Both the position numbers and the translations under genes were made by a program. A stretch of 47,079 bases of DNA. Source: Deltaproteobacteria bacterium (GTDB lineage: Bacteria > Bdellovibrionota > UBA1018). The notes below the pieces were generated by a model. That model was not told where the DNA came from, did not search any database, and worked only from the letters and a program-made list of their open reading frames with translations. The stretch covers positions 1 through 47,079 of the forward strand of contig JABDFB010000004.1 of NCBI GenBank assembly GCA_013286765.1, written 5' to 3'. Shown here in pieces: positions 31,975-40,450 of the stretch (within the stretch, counting starts at the first letter, position 1; the number at the start of each line of letters is the position of its first letter).

Positions 31975-32994
31975 CTATTGAGCACCAGCGGCACTGTTAC
32001 TGCCACTAGAGCTTCGCCGACGTAAAGGACTCTCATCTTCATCGACCGATTTGAGAGAATTGCTATTGGCCGTGGATTCTTTCCTGCCATCGTACTCGCC
32101 AGTCCGTTCGTTTTTGGCTGTGAACATATCGACTGGCACGTAGCTTTTGTTATCTTGGAAGTACCTATCTATGTCGCCAAATAGGGATAGTACCTGGTCT
32201 GTACGTACGTCACCCGTGCAGCCACGTCTTTCCTTCTCCGGTCGTGCTAGACTTAAGAGTTTACCGTATTCCACTTGGAGCTTACCAAGCTCCTTGTAAT
32301 ATTTCTCCCTGGCCTTAGCTTGGGCGATACCTGTACGTATACGTTTATCTGGTGTGGCAGGTTTCTGTCCCTTAAAATAGGCTTCGTCGTCAGTTGGTAT
32401 GATACTTTGGTAAAGCTGGTTAAGTGTTTTTTGTCTCTCAAAAACTTTCCCTAATACTTCGTTTATTTTTTCCAAGTCATTATCAAATGCCAAGTAAAGA
32501 GGTTGTTTAGGGTTCTTAAACTTTTTGAGAGCCTTCGCAAGGTCCTCACGTCTCTTTTTCAAATTGCGATATGCAGCACTAAATTTCATTGAGAGAGAAT
32601 ACGTGCTCAAATCAGAATCTATTAAACTAATTTCTGTTTCGAGACGTTGAGTTTGCTTTTTAGAATTATTCAGCCTAGCAATTGGACTCAACTTGCCATC
32701 GCCTTTAGGGTCTTGGGCTTCTTTTAGAATAGCGTTGATGGCCCCTACCTCGTCTTTACTGAAGGCACTGCATGGACGTTCTTGAAGAAATTCCTTAAAC
32801 TTGTCTCTTGTTTTGTCTTTTTTCCAATTTTCATTCCAATCTTGATAGAAGAATGCTTTTAAGGTGGAGATATCTCCCTCCATAAAAATATAGGAAGGTA
32901 TATGCGCAGGATCTGAAGAGTGAGCGGGAAGGGCACCTAGCCAGAGGCTCATAATCCAAACGACCAATAGAAATACCTTATTTATTCTAATCAT
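31975..32994 (-). CDS. secreted coiled-coil-rich protein of unknown function
   Basis: Not recognised. I start at ATG 32992-32994 (MIRINKVFLLVVWIM), which gives a proper signal peptide with cleavage near LPAHSS; a GTG three codons upstream is less likely. The mature part is highly charged with heptad-like stretches (RLETEISLIDSDLSTYS, YRNLKKRREDLAKALKKFKN, AKAREKYYKELGKLQVEYGKLL), two cysteines (RPCSAF and RRGCTG), and a low-complexity Ser/Arg tail (RRRSSSGSNSAAGAQ). 339 residues, probably periplasmic. Monocistronic. Confidence 0.72.
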   Translation of the reverse strand: MIRINKVFLLVVWIMSLWLGALPAHSSDPAHIPSYIFMEGDISTLKAFFYQDWNENWKKDKTRDKFKEFLQERPCSAFSKDEVGAINAILKEAQDPKGDGKLSPIARLNNSKKQTQRLETEISLIDSDLSTYSLSMKFSAAYRNLKKRREDLAKALKKFKNPKQPLYLAFDNDLEKINEVLGKVFERQKTLNQLYQSIIPTDDEAYFKGQKPATPDKRIRTGIAQAKAREKYYKELGKLQVEYGKLLSLARPEKERRGCTGDVRTDQVLSLFGDIDRYFQDNKSYVPVDMFTAKNERTGEYDGRKESTANSNSLKSVDEDESPLRRRSSSGSNSAAGAQ

Positions 32995-33105
32995 TATATA
33001 CACCGTTATTAGTACCTTTCAAAAATGTATTCTTCTATTTTCTATTAGTATTTAGAATAGTGGATGTCCGGGGTTTTGCCAATATGTGTCATTTAAGTGG
33101 GAATA

Positions 33106-34395
33106 CTAGATGCCAAAACCGACTCCAATGCTTAGCTCAATTGGGGGTATCCAGGGAGTGAGAGTCGATACGGACCCACTAGGTGCGGACTGACACAGAT
33201 CGTTTCCATTCAGAGTGAACGTAAAGAAGCCTTTTCTTTGGGCCCCATCGAATCGTAAATCTGTTACATACCAAGTCCCACTTTGCTCGAACCACCCGGG
33301 AACGCGGGAGAATTTGAGAAATTCCCCAAATCGACAGTATTTTTTCTCTAATCTTAAGAAATCGTCCAAAGGTCGTATCATAGCGCCAACCCAGTGAATT
33401 TGGTTCGAGATAGGGTGATCGATTTCGGAATCGGCGAAGCTAAGAGATTTCTTTGTGCGAAGGTAGCAGTTTGTAGGGGGGGCGAATGCCGGCCAGAGGC
33501 TAATGGCGCCCGCCTTTGCAACGTAGAATTTGCCTCGGTGAGTCCGGTCGGAGATCTCTTCTATTCCGGTAATAATAAAGGACCAACAAAATGGATTTGC
33601 AGGCGAGGGCGACAAGGAAATTTGCTCGCGCTTTAAAATCCGATTTTCATCTTGGAATAATTCGATCAATCTATTTTTGCTTTGGTTCGAACCGAAAAAG
33701 AAAGAAAAGAAAACGATGGCAAATCCGGTCCAGGGGATTATTACCGAGTTTCGAGGTCTCACACCTACCCGCGGGGCGAAAAAGTGAGAGAGCGAAACTA
33801 ATCCGAACCAAATCGTAACGACCAGCGCAACGGGAAGTGCATTAAATTGTCGCGACCAAACGATCCCTAGAATGAGCGCGCAGAGAATAACAGAGACAGT
33901 ACGAACTGATTTTGTTTTTACGGAGAAAAAGACGAAAGGTAGCAACGTCAGCCAAATGAACGGCTCCAGTATGAAAAGAAAGTCTCCATAGTACCAGCGA
34001 TTATAGAACGGCGAAAATGGATGGACACCATAGTTATTACAGTAGTCCCCTCCGATATGCAGAAGCACACAAAGAACGCCAACGCCCGATAGTCGCCAGA
34101 GCGCGGACTGCGCCTTGGCCTTAGTGCCTGAAATCAGCACCGCAGCGCGGGCTGCGATCAAGCCCAGAGGAAGGGTCAGTAAAAAAGTATGAGTATAACC
34201 ACGATGATGCAATAAATATTGCATCGGATTATTTGTATTGAAAATTTGAATCAGGAAATCAAAGTCTGGCAAATTACTTGCGATAAGCGCGGTCCAAAGA
34301 ACCGCGCTTTCGTACTTAGGAAATTTTTCCACATCCGGCTTGGGCAGAGAGCGCGCTACCAGATATCCCACAAGAGAATGAGTGATATTGTCCAT
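33106..34395 (-). CDS. YdjM-like membrane-bound metal-dependent hydrolase (DUF457)
   Basis: Integral-membrane protein of the YdjM/YfhO-type hydrolase family. The 429 residues begin MDNITHSLVGYLVARSL, the family's N-terminal signature, followed by LIASNLPDFDFLI and HHRGYTHTFLLTLPLG, whose His/Asp residues are the predicted metal ligands. About seven helices fill the first 240 residues; a soluble C-terminal domain of about 180 residues follows, ending in aromatic-rich beta sequence (WYVTDLRFDG), probably outside the membrane. In E. coli ydjM is LexA-regulated; I see no LexA box here. Confidence 0.88.
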   Translation of the reverse strand: MDNITHSLVGYLVARSLPKPDVEKFPKYESAVLWTALIASNLPDFDFLIQIFNTNNPMQYLLHHRGYTHTFLLTLPLGLIAARAAVLISGTKAKAQSALWRLSGVGVLCVLLHIGGDYCNNYGVHPFSPFYNRWYYGDFLFILEPFIWLTLLPFVFFSVKTKSVRTVSVILCALILGIVWSRQFNALPVALVVTIWFGLVSLSHFFAPRVGVRPRNSVIIPWTGFAIVFFSFFFGSNQSKNRLIELFQDENRILKREQISLSPSPANPFCWSFIITGIEEISDRTHRGKFYVAKAGAISLWPAFAPPTNCYLRTKKSLSFADSEIDHPISNQIHWVGAMIRPLDDFLRLEKKYCRFGEFLKFSRVPGWFEQSGTWYVTDLRFDGAQRKGFFTFTLNGNDLCQSAPSGSVSTLTPWIPPIELSIGVGFGI

Positions 34396-34407
34396 AGTTA
34401 ATAAGAT

Positions 34408-34523
34408 ATCCGATTACAAGGGTAAAAGCCGAGGTATCCGATGACTTTTTGATATTCGGTGTGTCAGTAGTTAGGTAATCTCTCGACGTAAAACGTGTCG
34501 CCTATCGTAAAGTAGTCGGATAC
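34408..34523. repeat. three copies of an ATCCGA-centred motif
   Basis: ATCCGATTAC (34408-34417) and GTATCCGATGAC (34434-34445) run in the same direction; GTAGTCGGATAC (34512-34523) is inverted and reads GTATCCGACTAC. All lie in the 132-bp gap upstream of the YdjM-like gene. They may be binding sites; copies two and three can also form a hairpin with about 66 nt between. Confidence 0.4.
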
Positions 34524-34527
34524 TTTT

Positions 34528-35238
34528 TTACTTGTAGTAAATTTCCTGGTGGATTGCGTCCTTAGCTACTCCCTTTTCCAGAAGCATGGCTTTCACTTCG
34601 GCGATCATGCCACCGTGACCACAAAGATAATATTCCGTCTCCAACCACGGAAGATCTTTACATTCCGTTTTTAGATAATGCGTTACCCGCCCGCGATAAC
34701 CGGTCCAACTCGGGCTGGCTTGCGAAACAGCCGCGACAAAGCGCATATCAGGGTAATTATCCAGAAAGTTCAAATAAACCAACTCTTCCTCTGACCTGAC
34801 GCCGAAGTAGCAAAAAGTCGATTTTGGAGGGTCCGCTTTAAACGCGTCCGACATGAGCATGGCTCGAAATGGCGCAATGCCCGTCCCAGTTGCCACAAAA
34901 CAAATATTCCGATTGGGTTTTGGTTTGTAAACGAAATCTCCGTAGGGTGCCCACAATTTGACAGCATCACCTGGTCGGAGCCGGTAGAGATACTGCGTTC
35001 CAGGTCCTTCTTCGACGATTTTTATACATAGTTCGACGGGCCTGATCTCTGGAGCCGAAGCAATAGAATACGCTCGTCTCAAATCTCTTCCCTTAGGTCC
35101 GGCCCCCGGTACCACTATGCTAACAAATTGGCCCGCCACAAAACTCAAAGGCTTTTCAGTATCAAAAGTTACTTCGAATACCGTTGGCGTCATCATCCGA
35201 AATCCTTTAACCGTACAAGTATACTCTTGGGGTTTCAT
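34528..35238 (-). CDS. FNR-type FAD/NAD(P)H oxidoreductase
   Basis: A 236-residue flavoprotein reductase with the ferredoxin-NADP+ reductase fold and no iron-sulfur domain. FAD site: RRAYSIASAPEIRPVELCIKIV (RxYS motif); NAD(P) site: FVATGTGIAPFRAMLMSD; C-terminal YYLCGHGGMIAEVKAMLLEKG. It would pass electrons between NAD(P)H and a small carrier such as ferredoxin or flavodoxin; no partner gene adjoins it. It is divergent from tatA, with 105 bp between. Confidence 0.88.
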   Translation of the reverse strand: MKPQEYTCTVKGFRMMTPTVFEVTFDTEKPLSFVAGQFVSIVVPGAGPKGRDLRRAYSIASAPEIRPVELCIKIVEEGPGTQYLYRLRPGDAVKLWAPYGDFVYKPKPNRNICFVATGTGIAPFRAMLMSDAFKADPPKSTFCYFGVRSEEELVYLNFLDNYPDMRFVAAVSQASPSWTGYRGRVTHYLKTECKDLPWLETEYYLCGHGGMIAEVKAMLLEKGVAKDAIHQEIYYK

Positions 35239-35343
35239 ATTCTTCTTTTCTTCTTCTTTCGCACTTTTGCTCTTAAAAACCTCTGGCTAACCTAGCGCAG
35301 AATCGCGATTGACGCCATCTTCCTGTTGCGGTACCCAAATAAG

Positions 35344-35505
35344 ATGTTTGGATTAAGTTTTGGGCATTTAGTCATTTTAGCCGTGGTTGCCCTCCTTTTC
35401 GGGTCTAAGCGCCTTCCTGAGTTAGGCCATGCTTTGGGAAAAGGTCTGGGAGCGCTAAAGCGCGGGCTCGAAGGTAAGGATTCCGATCAAGGTAAATTAA
35501 GCTAG
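35344..35505 (+). CDS. tatA: TatA-family twin-arginine translocase subunit
   Basis: A 53-residue protein with the TatA pattern: short N-terminal helix FGLSFGHLVILAVVALLFGSKRLPELGHALGKGLGALKRGL (landmark only), that is a membrane span, the FG-x-KRLPELG hinge and an amphipathic helix, then a short charged tail (EGKDSDQGKLS). TatA forms the pore that exports folded proteins with RR signal peptides. tatB and tatC are not in the window. TTGACG (35309-35314), 17 bp from TACCCA, is a possible promoter. It precedes the STAS protein by 81 bp. Confidence 0.9.
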   Translation: MFGLSFGHLVILAVVALLFGSKRLPELGHALGKGLGALKRGLEGKDSDQGKLS

Positions 35506-35586
35506 TTTGCAGTTGCCCCCTCACCTTAATTTCAATACCATTTGGAAGGAGATCTCAATAACGGAACGAGAGAGCGAGGGGCTAGA

Positions 35587-36054
35587 ATGATCCAAGTCAC
35601 CAAAGAGAAGACCGATTCTCATCTTATTGTTCGAATCAGCGGTTCCATAGAAGAAAGTGTTAATTTTGACCAACTCTTTGGGCCCGTGCCAGCAAAGCTG
35701 GAAGTGAATTGCAAAGAAATCACAAGGATCAATTCCGTCGCAGTTAAAGCTTGGATCAAGTATTTTCAGAGCTGCCAGGCTAAAGGAATTCACCTTACAT
35801 TTGTGGAATGTTCCGTTGCTATTGTGGAGCAATTGAACCTCATTTCAAATTTTGCGTGCGGTGGAAAAGTTGAATCTTTATATGTCCCCTTTACCTGCAC
35901 CAGTTGTAGAAATGAATTGTTAGGTCTATTCAAGACCGATCAGCTGAAGTCACTCCAATACCAATTGCCTCCCGTTAAATGCCCGAAGTGCGGCAATCCC
36001 GCTGAATTCGATGATATTGCCGAGGAGTTTTTTGGGTTCTTAATGCGGGAGTGA
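35587..36054 (+). CDS. STAS-like domain protein with C-terminal zinc ribbon
   Basis: A 155-residue cytosolic protein. The first 95 residues read like a STAS (anti-sigma-factor-antagonist) domain: LIVRISGSIEESVNF, LEVNCKEITRINSVAVKAWIKYFQ, IHLTFVECSVAIVEQLNLI. After it come two CxxC knuckles (FTCTSCRNE and VKCPKCGNP) that would bind one zinc. The usual phosphorylatable Ser is replaced by the RINSVAVKAW segment, where Ser may still serve. Start ATG 35587 has GAGGGG upstream. It lies 51 bp before an HATPase protein, as in partner-switching pairs. Confidence 0.75.
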   Translation: MIQVTKEKTDSHLIVRISGSIEESVNFDQLFGPVPAKLEVNCKEITRINSVAVKAWIKYFQSCQAKGIHLTFVECSVAIVEQLNLISNFACGGKVESLYVPFTCTSCRNELLGLFKTDQLKSLQYQLPPVKCPKCGNPAEFDDIAEEFFGFLMRE

Positions 36055-36105
36055 AGTTTTACCTAAAGTCCAACGAGGCAGAAAGCGAAGGTAGAATAGT
36101 TCATC

Positions 36106-37089
36106 ATGCCACCATCACCATCTCTCTTGCTGATTTCTGCCGATCCCCATGACCAGATTTTTGCATCGGAAGTCGCAACGGTGGCAGGCCTTTCGTTTAA
36201 GAATGTGGAGAACCACTTAGAAGGCGCCCGTGAGACCGTCAACGGCAACTATGCCATTATTTTGGTAGATGGGTCTGTACAAAAGACGTACGAGATATTT
36301 GAGAATTCTCTTCAAGAAAGCGTGGGTTTATTCTCGGATAAACTCAATTCGAATTTCATACATTTTCTGAGTAGTGAGGACTTGGCGAACGTCGAATACC
36401 TACGTCACAGTCCTCTCTTTGGCCATTTCGTATTAAAAAATTATCGATCCTCCCCGGCTGAGGCTGGTAGGCACTATGGTCGAGTTGTGAAGACGACACT
36501 TGCAGAACGTGCATTTGGTTTAGACAAGGTCTTAGGTCCAAGCGTTAAGATTCAAAAAGTAAAGCTCTCTTCGTCAACTCAAAAAGCGGATGCGGTAGAA
36601 GCCATCCGAGCTTATGCGGCAGCAGCAAAACTTCAAGATAGAATAGCGGGCATGGTAGCTGCTGCAGTAGACGAACTTTTGCTCAACGCCATATATGACG
36701 CCCCAGTCGACGCTCTTGGAAAATCCTTATATAGCAATGTTCCTCGTTCTACCGTTCTTGAGTTAAGCGGAAATTCCGAAGTAGAGATCAGCCTCGGGTT
36801 TGATGGGAATTATATCGCTGTGGCCGTAACGGACCATCACGGTAGCCTAAATAAAGCAAAACTTCTTGCGCATCTTTCAAAGGCTTATGTTAAGGAAGAA
36901 TACAAAGTGAAAGTCTCGGTTGCAGGAGCAGGAATCGGTTTATCCAACGTTTTTCGAAGTGGCGCCAGTTTTTTCTTTGTTTCCGAGGCTGGGGCTAAAA
37001 CGGAAGTTACCGTCTTCTTCAAGAGGTCGGAGAGCTTTCGCGGATTTAGAGATCAGTTTAGGTTTATTTCGACCCAATTCTACGTGTAA
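36106..37089 (+). CDS. HATPase-domain (RsbW-like) protein with receiver-like N-terminus
   Basis: The C-terminal half has a GHKL ATPase domain like anti-sigma kinases: N box AAVDELLLNAIYDA with E190 and N194, G1-like VTDHHGSL with D243, and G2 VAGAGIGLSNVFR. The N-terminal 110 residues look like a degenerate response-regulator receiver (SLLLISADPHDQIFASEVATVAG and YAIILVDGS), with the phospho-acceptor Asp not obvious. 327 residues. Together with the STAS protein upstream it would form a partner-switching regulatory unit; the target is unknown because no sigma factor is in the window. Confidence 0.72.
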   Translation: MPPSPSLLLISADPHDQIFASEVATVAGLSFKNVENHLEGARETVNGNYAIILVDGSVQKTYEIFENSLQESVGLFSDKLNSNFIHFLSSEDLANVEYLRHSPLFGHFVLKNYRSSPAEAGRHYGRVVKTTLAERAFGLDKVLGPSVKIQKVKLSSSTQKADAVEAIRAYAAAAKLQDRIAGMVAAAVDELLLNAIYDAPVDALGKSLYSNVPRSTVLELSGNSEVEISLGFDGNYIAVAVTDHHGSLNKAKLLAHLSKAYVKEEYKVKVSVAGAGIGLSNVFRSGASFFFVSEAGAKTEVTVFFKRSESFRGFRDQFRFISTQFYV

Positions 37090-37095
37090 TTAAAT

Positions 37096-37782
37096 ATGAT
37101 TCGGTTTTACTTAGCTTCTTCATCTCCCCGTCGGATTCAATTGCTTCAACAAGTTGGGCTTAAATTAAAAATTATCAAGCCTGATGTCGACGAAGTGGCC
37201 ATGAAAGGCGAGAAACCTGGTCAGCTAGTCCGCAGACTTGCAAAAGAAAAAGCAATCTATGTTTATAATCGCTTGAGTTCTAAACGACAGGGGCGACAGA
37301 ACTTTTTAGTTTTGGCAGCCGATACTATTGTCGTTTCGCCCATTGGTCAGAAGATCCTTGGTAAACCGACGTCTCGAGAAGACGCTTTTCGAATGTTAAG
37401 CGCATTAAGCGGTAAAACACATATTGTTTATACTGGGTACTGCCTGATTTATTTTGACTCGAGCAAAGTGGAAGTGAACGAGAAAAGCAGGTGGAAAAAG
37501 AACCCGCTCAAAATACTTACCCGAATATGCAAAACAAGAGTCAAAATGCGCCACTTGGATTCCGAAACACTGCGTCGTTACATCAGCTCTGGCGAACCGA
37601 TGGACAAAGCTGGAAGCTACGCGGCCCAGGGACTCGGAACGGCTCTTATTGAGAAGATTCATGGGAGTTACACAAACGTAGTGGGCCTACCTGTCACTCA
37701 AGTGCTACTTGATATGGAAAGACTCACCGGCACAAAACTTTTCGAGTGGACCGAGAGGTCGCGAGAGGCGCACCAGAGGTAA
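37096..37782 (+). CDS. maf: Maf-family nucleotide pyrophosphatase
   Basis: House-cleaning nucleoside-triphosphate pyrophosphatase. The 228 residues hold the family motifs LASSSPRRIQLLQQVG (substrate site), LAADTIVVSPIGQKILGKP and SGEPMDKAGSYAAQGLG. An insertion of about 20 basic residues (VEVNEKSRWKKNPLKILTRIC) sits before the HLDSETLRRYI segment, making it longer than the usual 190-200. It starts 6 bp after the HATPase gene, so it belongs to the same operon. Confidence 0.93.
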   Translation: MIRFYLASSSPRRIQLLQQVGLKLKIIKPDVDEVAMKGEKPGQLVRRLAKEKAIYVYNRLSSKRQGRQNFLVLAADTIVVSPIGQKILGKPTSREDAFRMLSALSGKTHIVYTGYCLIYFDSSKVEVNEKSRWKKNPLKILTRICKTRVKMRHLDSETLRRYISSGEPMDKAGSYAAQGLGTALIEKIHGSYTNVVGLPVTQVLLDMERLTGTKLFEWTERSREAHQR

Positions 37783-37790
37783 CGACAAGT

Positions 37791-38552
37791 ATGAGCACAG
37801 GTACAAAAGTAGAAGCAAACGCGAAAACAGTCAGAAACATGGATGAGAGTATGAGTTTGGACGAACTTTTCTCTCGCTACTCTGAAGTAAAAGATGCCGT
37901 CATCAACGAAGCTGAACACAGTCGCTGGAAGCAAAAAGTAGTTCTGATTGCTGTTAGCAAGAAACAGTCGATCGATAAAATCGAAGCTCTCTATAGACTG
38001 GGGCATCGCGATTTTGGTGAAAACTATCCGCAGGAGCTAGTGACAAAAGCCAAAGAAATGGAAGAGCGAGGCTACGGCGATGTGCGCTGGCATCTCGTCG
38101 GCCATCTACAAACTAATAAAGTGAAAATCGTTTTGCCGTACCTAGCATCTATCCACTCAGTCGACTCAGAGAAGCTGGCTTCAGAGCTCGCGAAACGGTT
38201 GGCGCAGCTCAGTGAGACTTCACAGATGGAGACTCGAACTCTCCCTGTTTTTATCGAAGTGAATTTAGACGCTGAGGCATCCAAGTCAGGTTTTTCTCCT
38301 GATGAGGTGCTGCGCTTGGCTGAATCTATCGGCAAGATGAAGGAGCTTCAGCTTCAAGGCTTAATGTGCATTCCATCGCCAAAGCAAGATCCGGCGTTGG
38401 CATTTGAGCGATTGCGAAAACTGGAACAAGAATGCCGCCCGCTATCTTGCGGGTTTCTCTCGATGGGGATGTCCCACGATTATCGGATCGCAATTCAACA
38501 CGGAGCGACTCATATCAGAGTGGGTACTGCACTTTTTGGTGAAAGAGGATAG
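37791..38552 (+). CDS. yggS: YggS-family PLP-binding protein
   Basis: PLP homeostasis protein of the alanine-racemase N-terminal fold. Landmarks: VVLIAVSKKQSIDKIEALYRLGHRDFGENYPQEL with the PLP lysine in VSKKQ, WHLVGHLQTNKVK, FIEVNLDAEASKSGF and SMGMSHDYRIAIQHGATHIRVGTALFGER. Start ATG 37791, with AGAGGT 10 nt upstream and inside the tail of maf, is preferred over the GTG at 37746, which overlaps maf by 37 bp; ATG 37839 (MDESMSLDEL) is also possible. 253 residues from 37791. Confidence 0.92.
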   Translation: MSTGTKVEANAKTVRNMDESMSLDELFSRYSEVKDAVINEAEHSRWKQKVVLIAVSKKQSIDKIEALYRLGHRDFGENYPQELVTKAKEMEERGYGDVRWHLVGHLQTNKVKIVLPYLASIHSVDSEKLASELAKRLAQLSETSQMETRTLPVFIEVNLDAEASKSGFSPDEVLRLAESIGKMKELQLQGLMCIPSPKQDPALAFERLRKLEQECRPLSCGFLSMGMSHDYRIAIQHGATHIRVGTALFGERG

Positions 38553-38638
38553 ACACTATGCAGTCGTTATAGCTGCCGCCAGAGTTAGCGAGACGCGAGA
38601 TTGCACCTGCTGTATCAATCCACTATAGTAAGCAAATT

Positions 38639-40249
38639 GTGACATCTTTTTTGCACTTTTTATTTCCAACAACGGATCGGCTGGAAAATCCGAAGACATA
38701 TAAGAACTTCGTTACTACATGGCTTCTGATCAGCTTGTTTTTTCATTTGCTGACGGCTTATTTCAGCGTGGGCTACCATTCACCCGACGAGCAGTTCCAA
38801 ATTTTGGAATTTCTGGCTTACAAACTCGGAAAAGCGTCCGTGTCCGAACTGGCGATAGAATTTTCGGAAAAAATTCGCCCCTGGACTCAGATTGGAATTT
38901 ATTGGGCCATCGTCCAAGTATCTAAGCTTGTGCATATTCAAAGTCCTTTCTCCTGGGCCTTCGAAATTCGTGTATTTACCGGGCTCTTAGGTTGGTTGAG
39001 TAGCGTTGCGATGGCGGTTTGTACGCAGTTTTGGTTTAAAGACGTGCGTGCGCGAAGATTTTCGATTTTAGCGATTAGCCTACTTTGGTTCATTCCACTC
39101 TTGCACGTGCGGCCCTCGTCAGAAAGTCTGGGTGGGACATTTTTTCTACTTGGACTCTGCCTGGCGTCTTGGGAACTCTATCATCGCATTCAAATTCGTA
39201 GCTGGTTAGGTCTATGCGTTGGCATCTTGTTCGGGTTGAGTTTTGAATGCCGATTCCAGATGGGAATAATGGTAGCTGGATTTTATGCTTGGCTCTTGCT
39301 GGCAAGTCCCCGAGAAAGTTCGAAAAGGAATTTTATTTTCGCCTCACTAATGGGCCTCCTGGCCACATTTTCACTCGGGCGTGCTATTGATTACTGGGGC
39401 TACGGCCAGTGGGTGCTCAGTCCTTGGAACTATTTTTATTTTAACTTAGTGCGCGGCGAAGTAAATCGCTATAGCACAACACCTTGGTGGGACATTTTTC
39501 GAGTATCTTTTACTGAGACTTGGCCTGTTCTGGGATTACTGGTGGCATTTTCTTATCTCCTGGCCTGGATTCGTTATCCAAAACATCCTCTCACTTGGAG
39601 TATGGTTCCTTTTTTCTTGGTGCATGAGTGGATTCCTCACAAAGAGCTGCGGTTCTTTTTTCCGATGGCTGCTTCCGCGCCTGTTGTACTAACTATGGCT
39701 TTGTATGCAGCCGAAGCGAATTCAAAACACTGGGTCTTCGAATGGGACAGAGTCCGGTCTAAATGGTGGGTGCAGTGGCCCTGGCGCTTCCTAGTCTTCA
39801 ATAACCTTATTGCACTGTTCGCGCTTATGTTTATTCCACTCGCTCGAACCGTTCAATTCTATGAAGGTCTTTATAAGAGTGTGCCGAAGACAGTTTGGGA
39901 ATCGAACGAACCTGTGTCTGTTTACTATAAATCCAAAACTCGGAACCCTTACGAAGTTTTGGGAATTCAAATTCGATTCTATCGGCCAGATAATCTCATC
40001 CTTGAGAACTTTAAAGATCCTAAAGAGCTGCTATCTGTCCTAGACCAATCTAAAAAATCGATTTTTATTTTTCATACGGGATTTGAGTTACCCGAAAATT
40101 GGAACTTCCCGTCTGATCGCTGTCAAATGGTTTTTCGAACCCTTCCTTCCACGGCCCAGTGGGTAAATTTTGGTGATTGGATTAGCCGCGCTAATGTTTG
40201 GTCGTTGTATCGTTGTAGTAATCCGAGCAGTCCGGGTGAGGCATCTTAA
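38639..40249 (+). CDS. GT22/PIG-B-like mannosyltransferase (GT-C fold)
   Basis: A 536-residue membrane glycosyltransferase resembling the GT22 family (Alg9/Alg12/PIG-B), best known for eukaryotic dolichol-linked or GPI mannosylation. Landmarks: YHSPDEQFQILEFLAYKLG with the catalytic D50-E51, SFECRFQMGIMVAGFYAWLL, and HEWIPHKELRFFFPMAASAP, where HKELRF is the GT22 signature. About ten helices are predicted. The GTG start has no good ribosome binding site. The acceptor is unknown; bacterial members presumably mannosylate a polyprenyl- or lipid-linked glycan (inference). Confidence 0.82.
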   Translation: MTSFLHFLFPTTDRLENPKTYKNFVTTWLLISLFFHLLTAYFSVGYHSPDEQFQILEFLAYKLGKASVSELAIEFSEKIRPWTQIGIYWAIVQVSKLVHIQSPFSWAFEIRVFTGLLGWLSSVAMAVCTQFWFKDVRARRFSILAISLLWFIPLLHVRPSSESLGGTFFLLGLCLASWELYHRIQIRSWLGLCVGILFGLSFECRFQMGIMVAGFYAWLLLASPRESSKRNFIFASLMGLLATFSLGRAIDYWGYGQWVLSPWNYFYFNLVRGEVNRYSTTPWWDIFRVSFTETWPVLGLLVAFSYLLAWIRYPKHPLTWSMVPFFLVHEWIPHKELRFFFPMAASAPVVLTMALYAAEANSKHWVFEWDRVRSKWWVQWPWRFLVFNNLIALFALMFIPLARTVQFYEGLYKSVPKTVWESNEPVSVYYKSKTRNPYEVLGIQIRFYRPDNLILENFKDPKELLSVLDQSKKSIFIFHTGFELPENWNFPSDRCQMVFRTLPSTAQWVNFGDWISRANVWSLYRCSNPSSPGEAS

Positions 40250-40450
40250 AAGCGCTCTAAAATTACTTCTGTTGATTTTGTAAAGTAGATTTAGATTATA
40301 GATAATTCCAGTTTAAGTTCAATCGAAAACAAAACTAAATAAATCGAAGAATCCAACAGTAGATAAATATAAACAATGGATAATGGAAATTTTATTTACT
40401 TGCTTGCTACGTTTTATGCAGATTGCTATAAATGCTTCAAGGATATAAAT

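Noticed and set aside
35309..35337. Consensus promoter in front of tatA
   Set aside because: TTGACG with 17-bp spacing to TACCCA is only half matched at -10, so it is mentioned with tatA but not listed as a feature.
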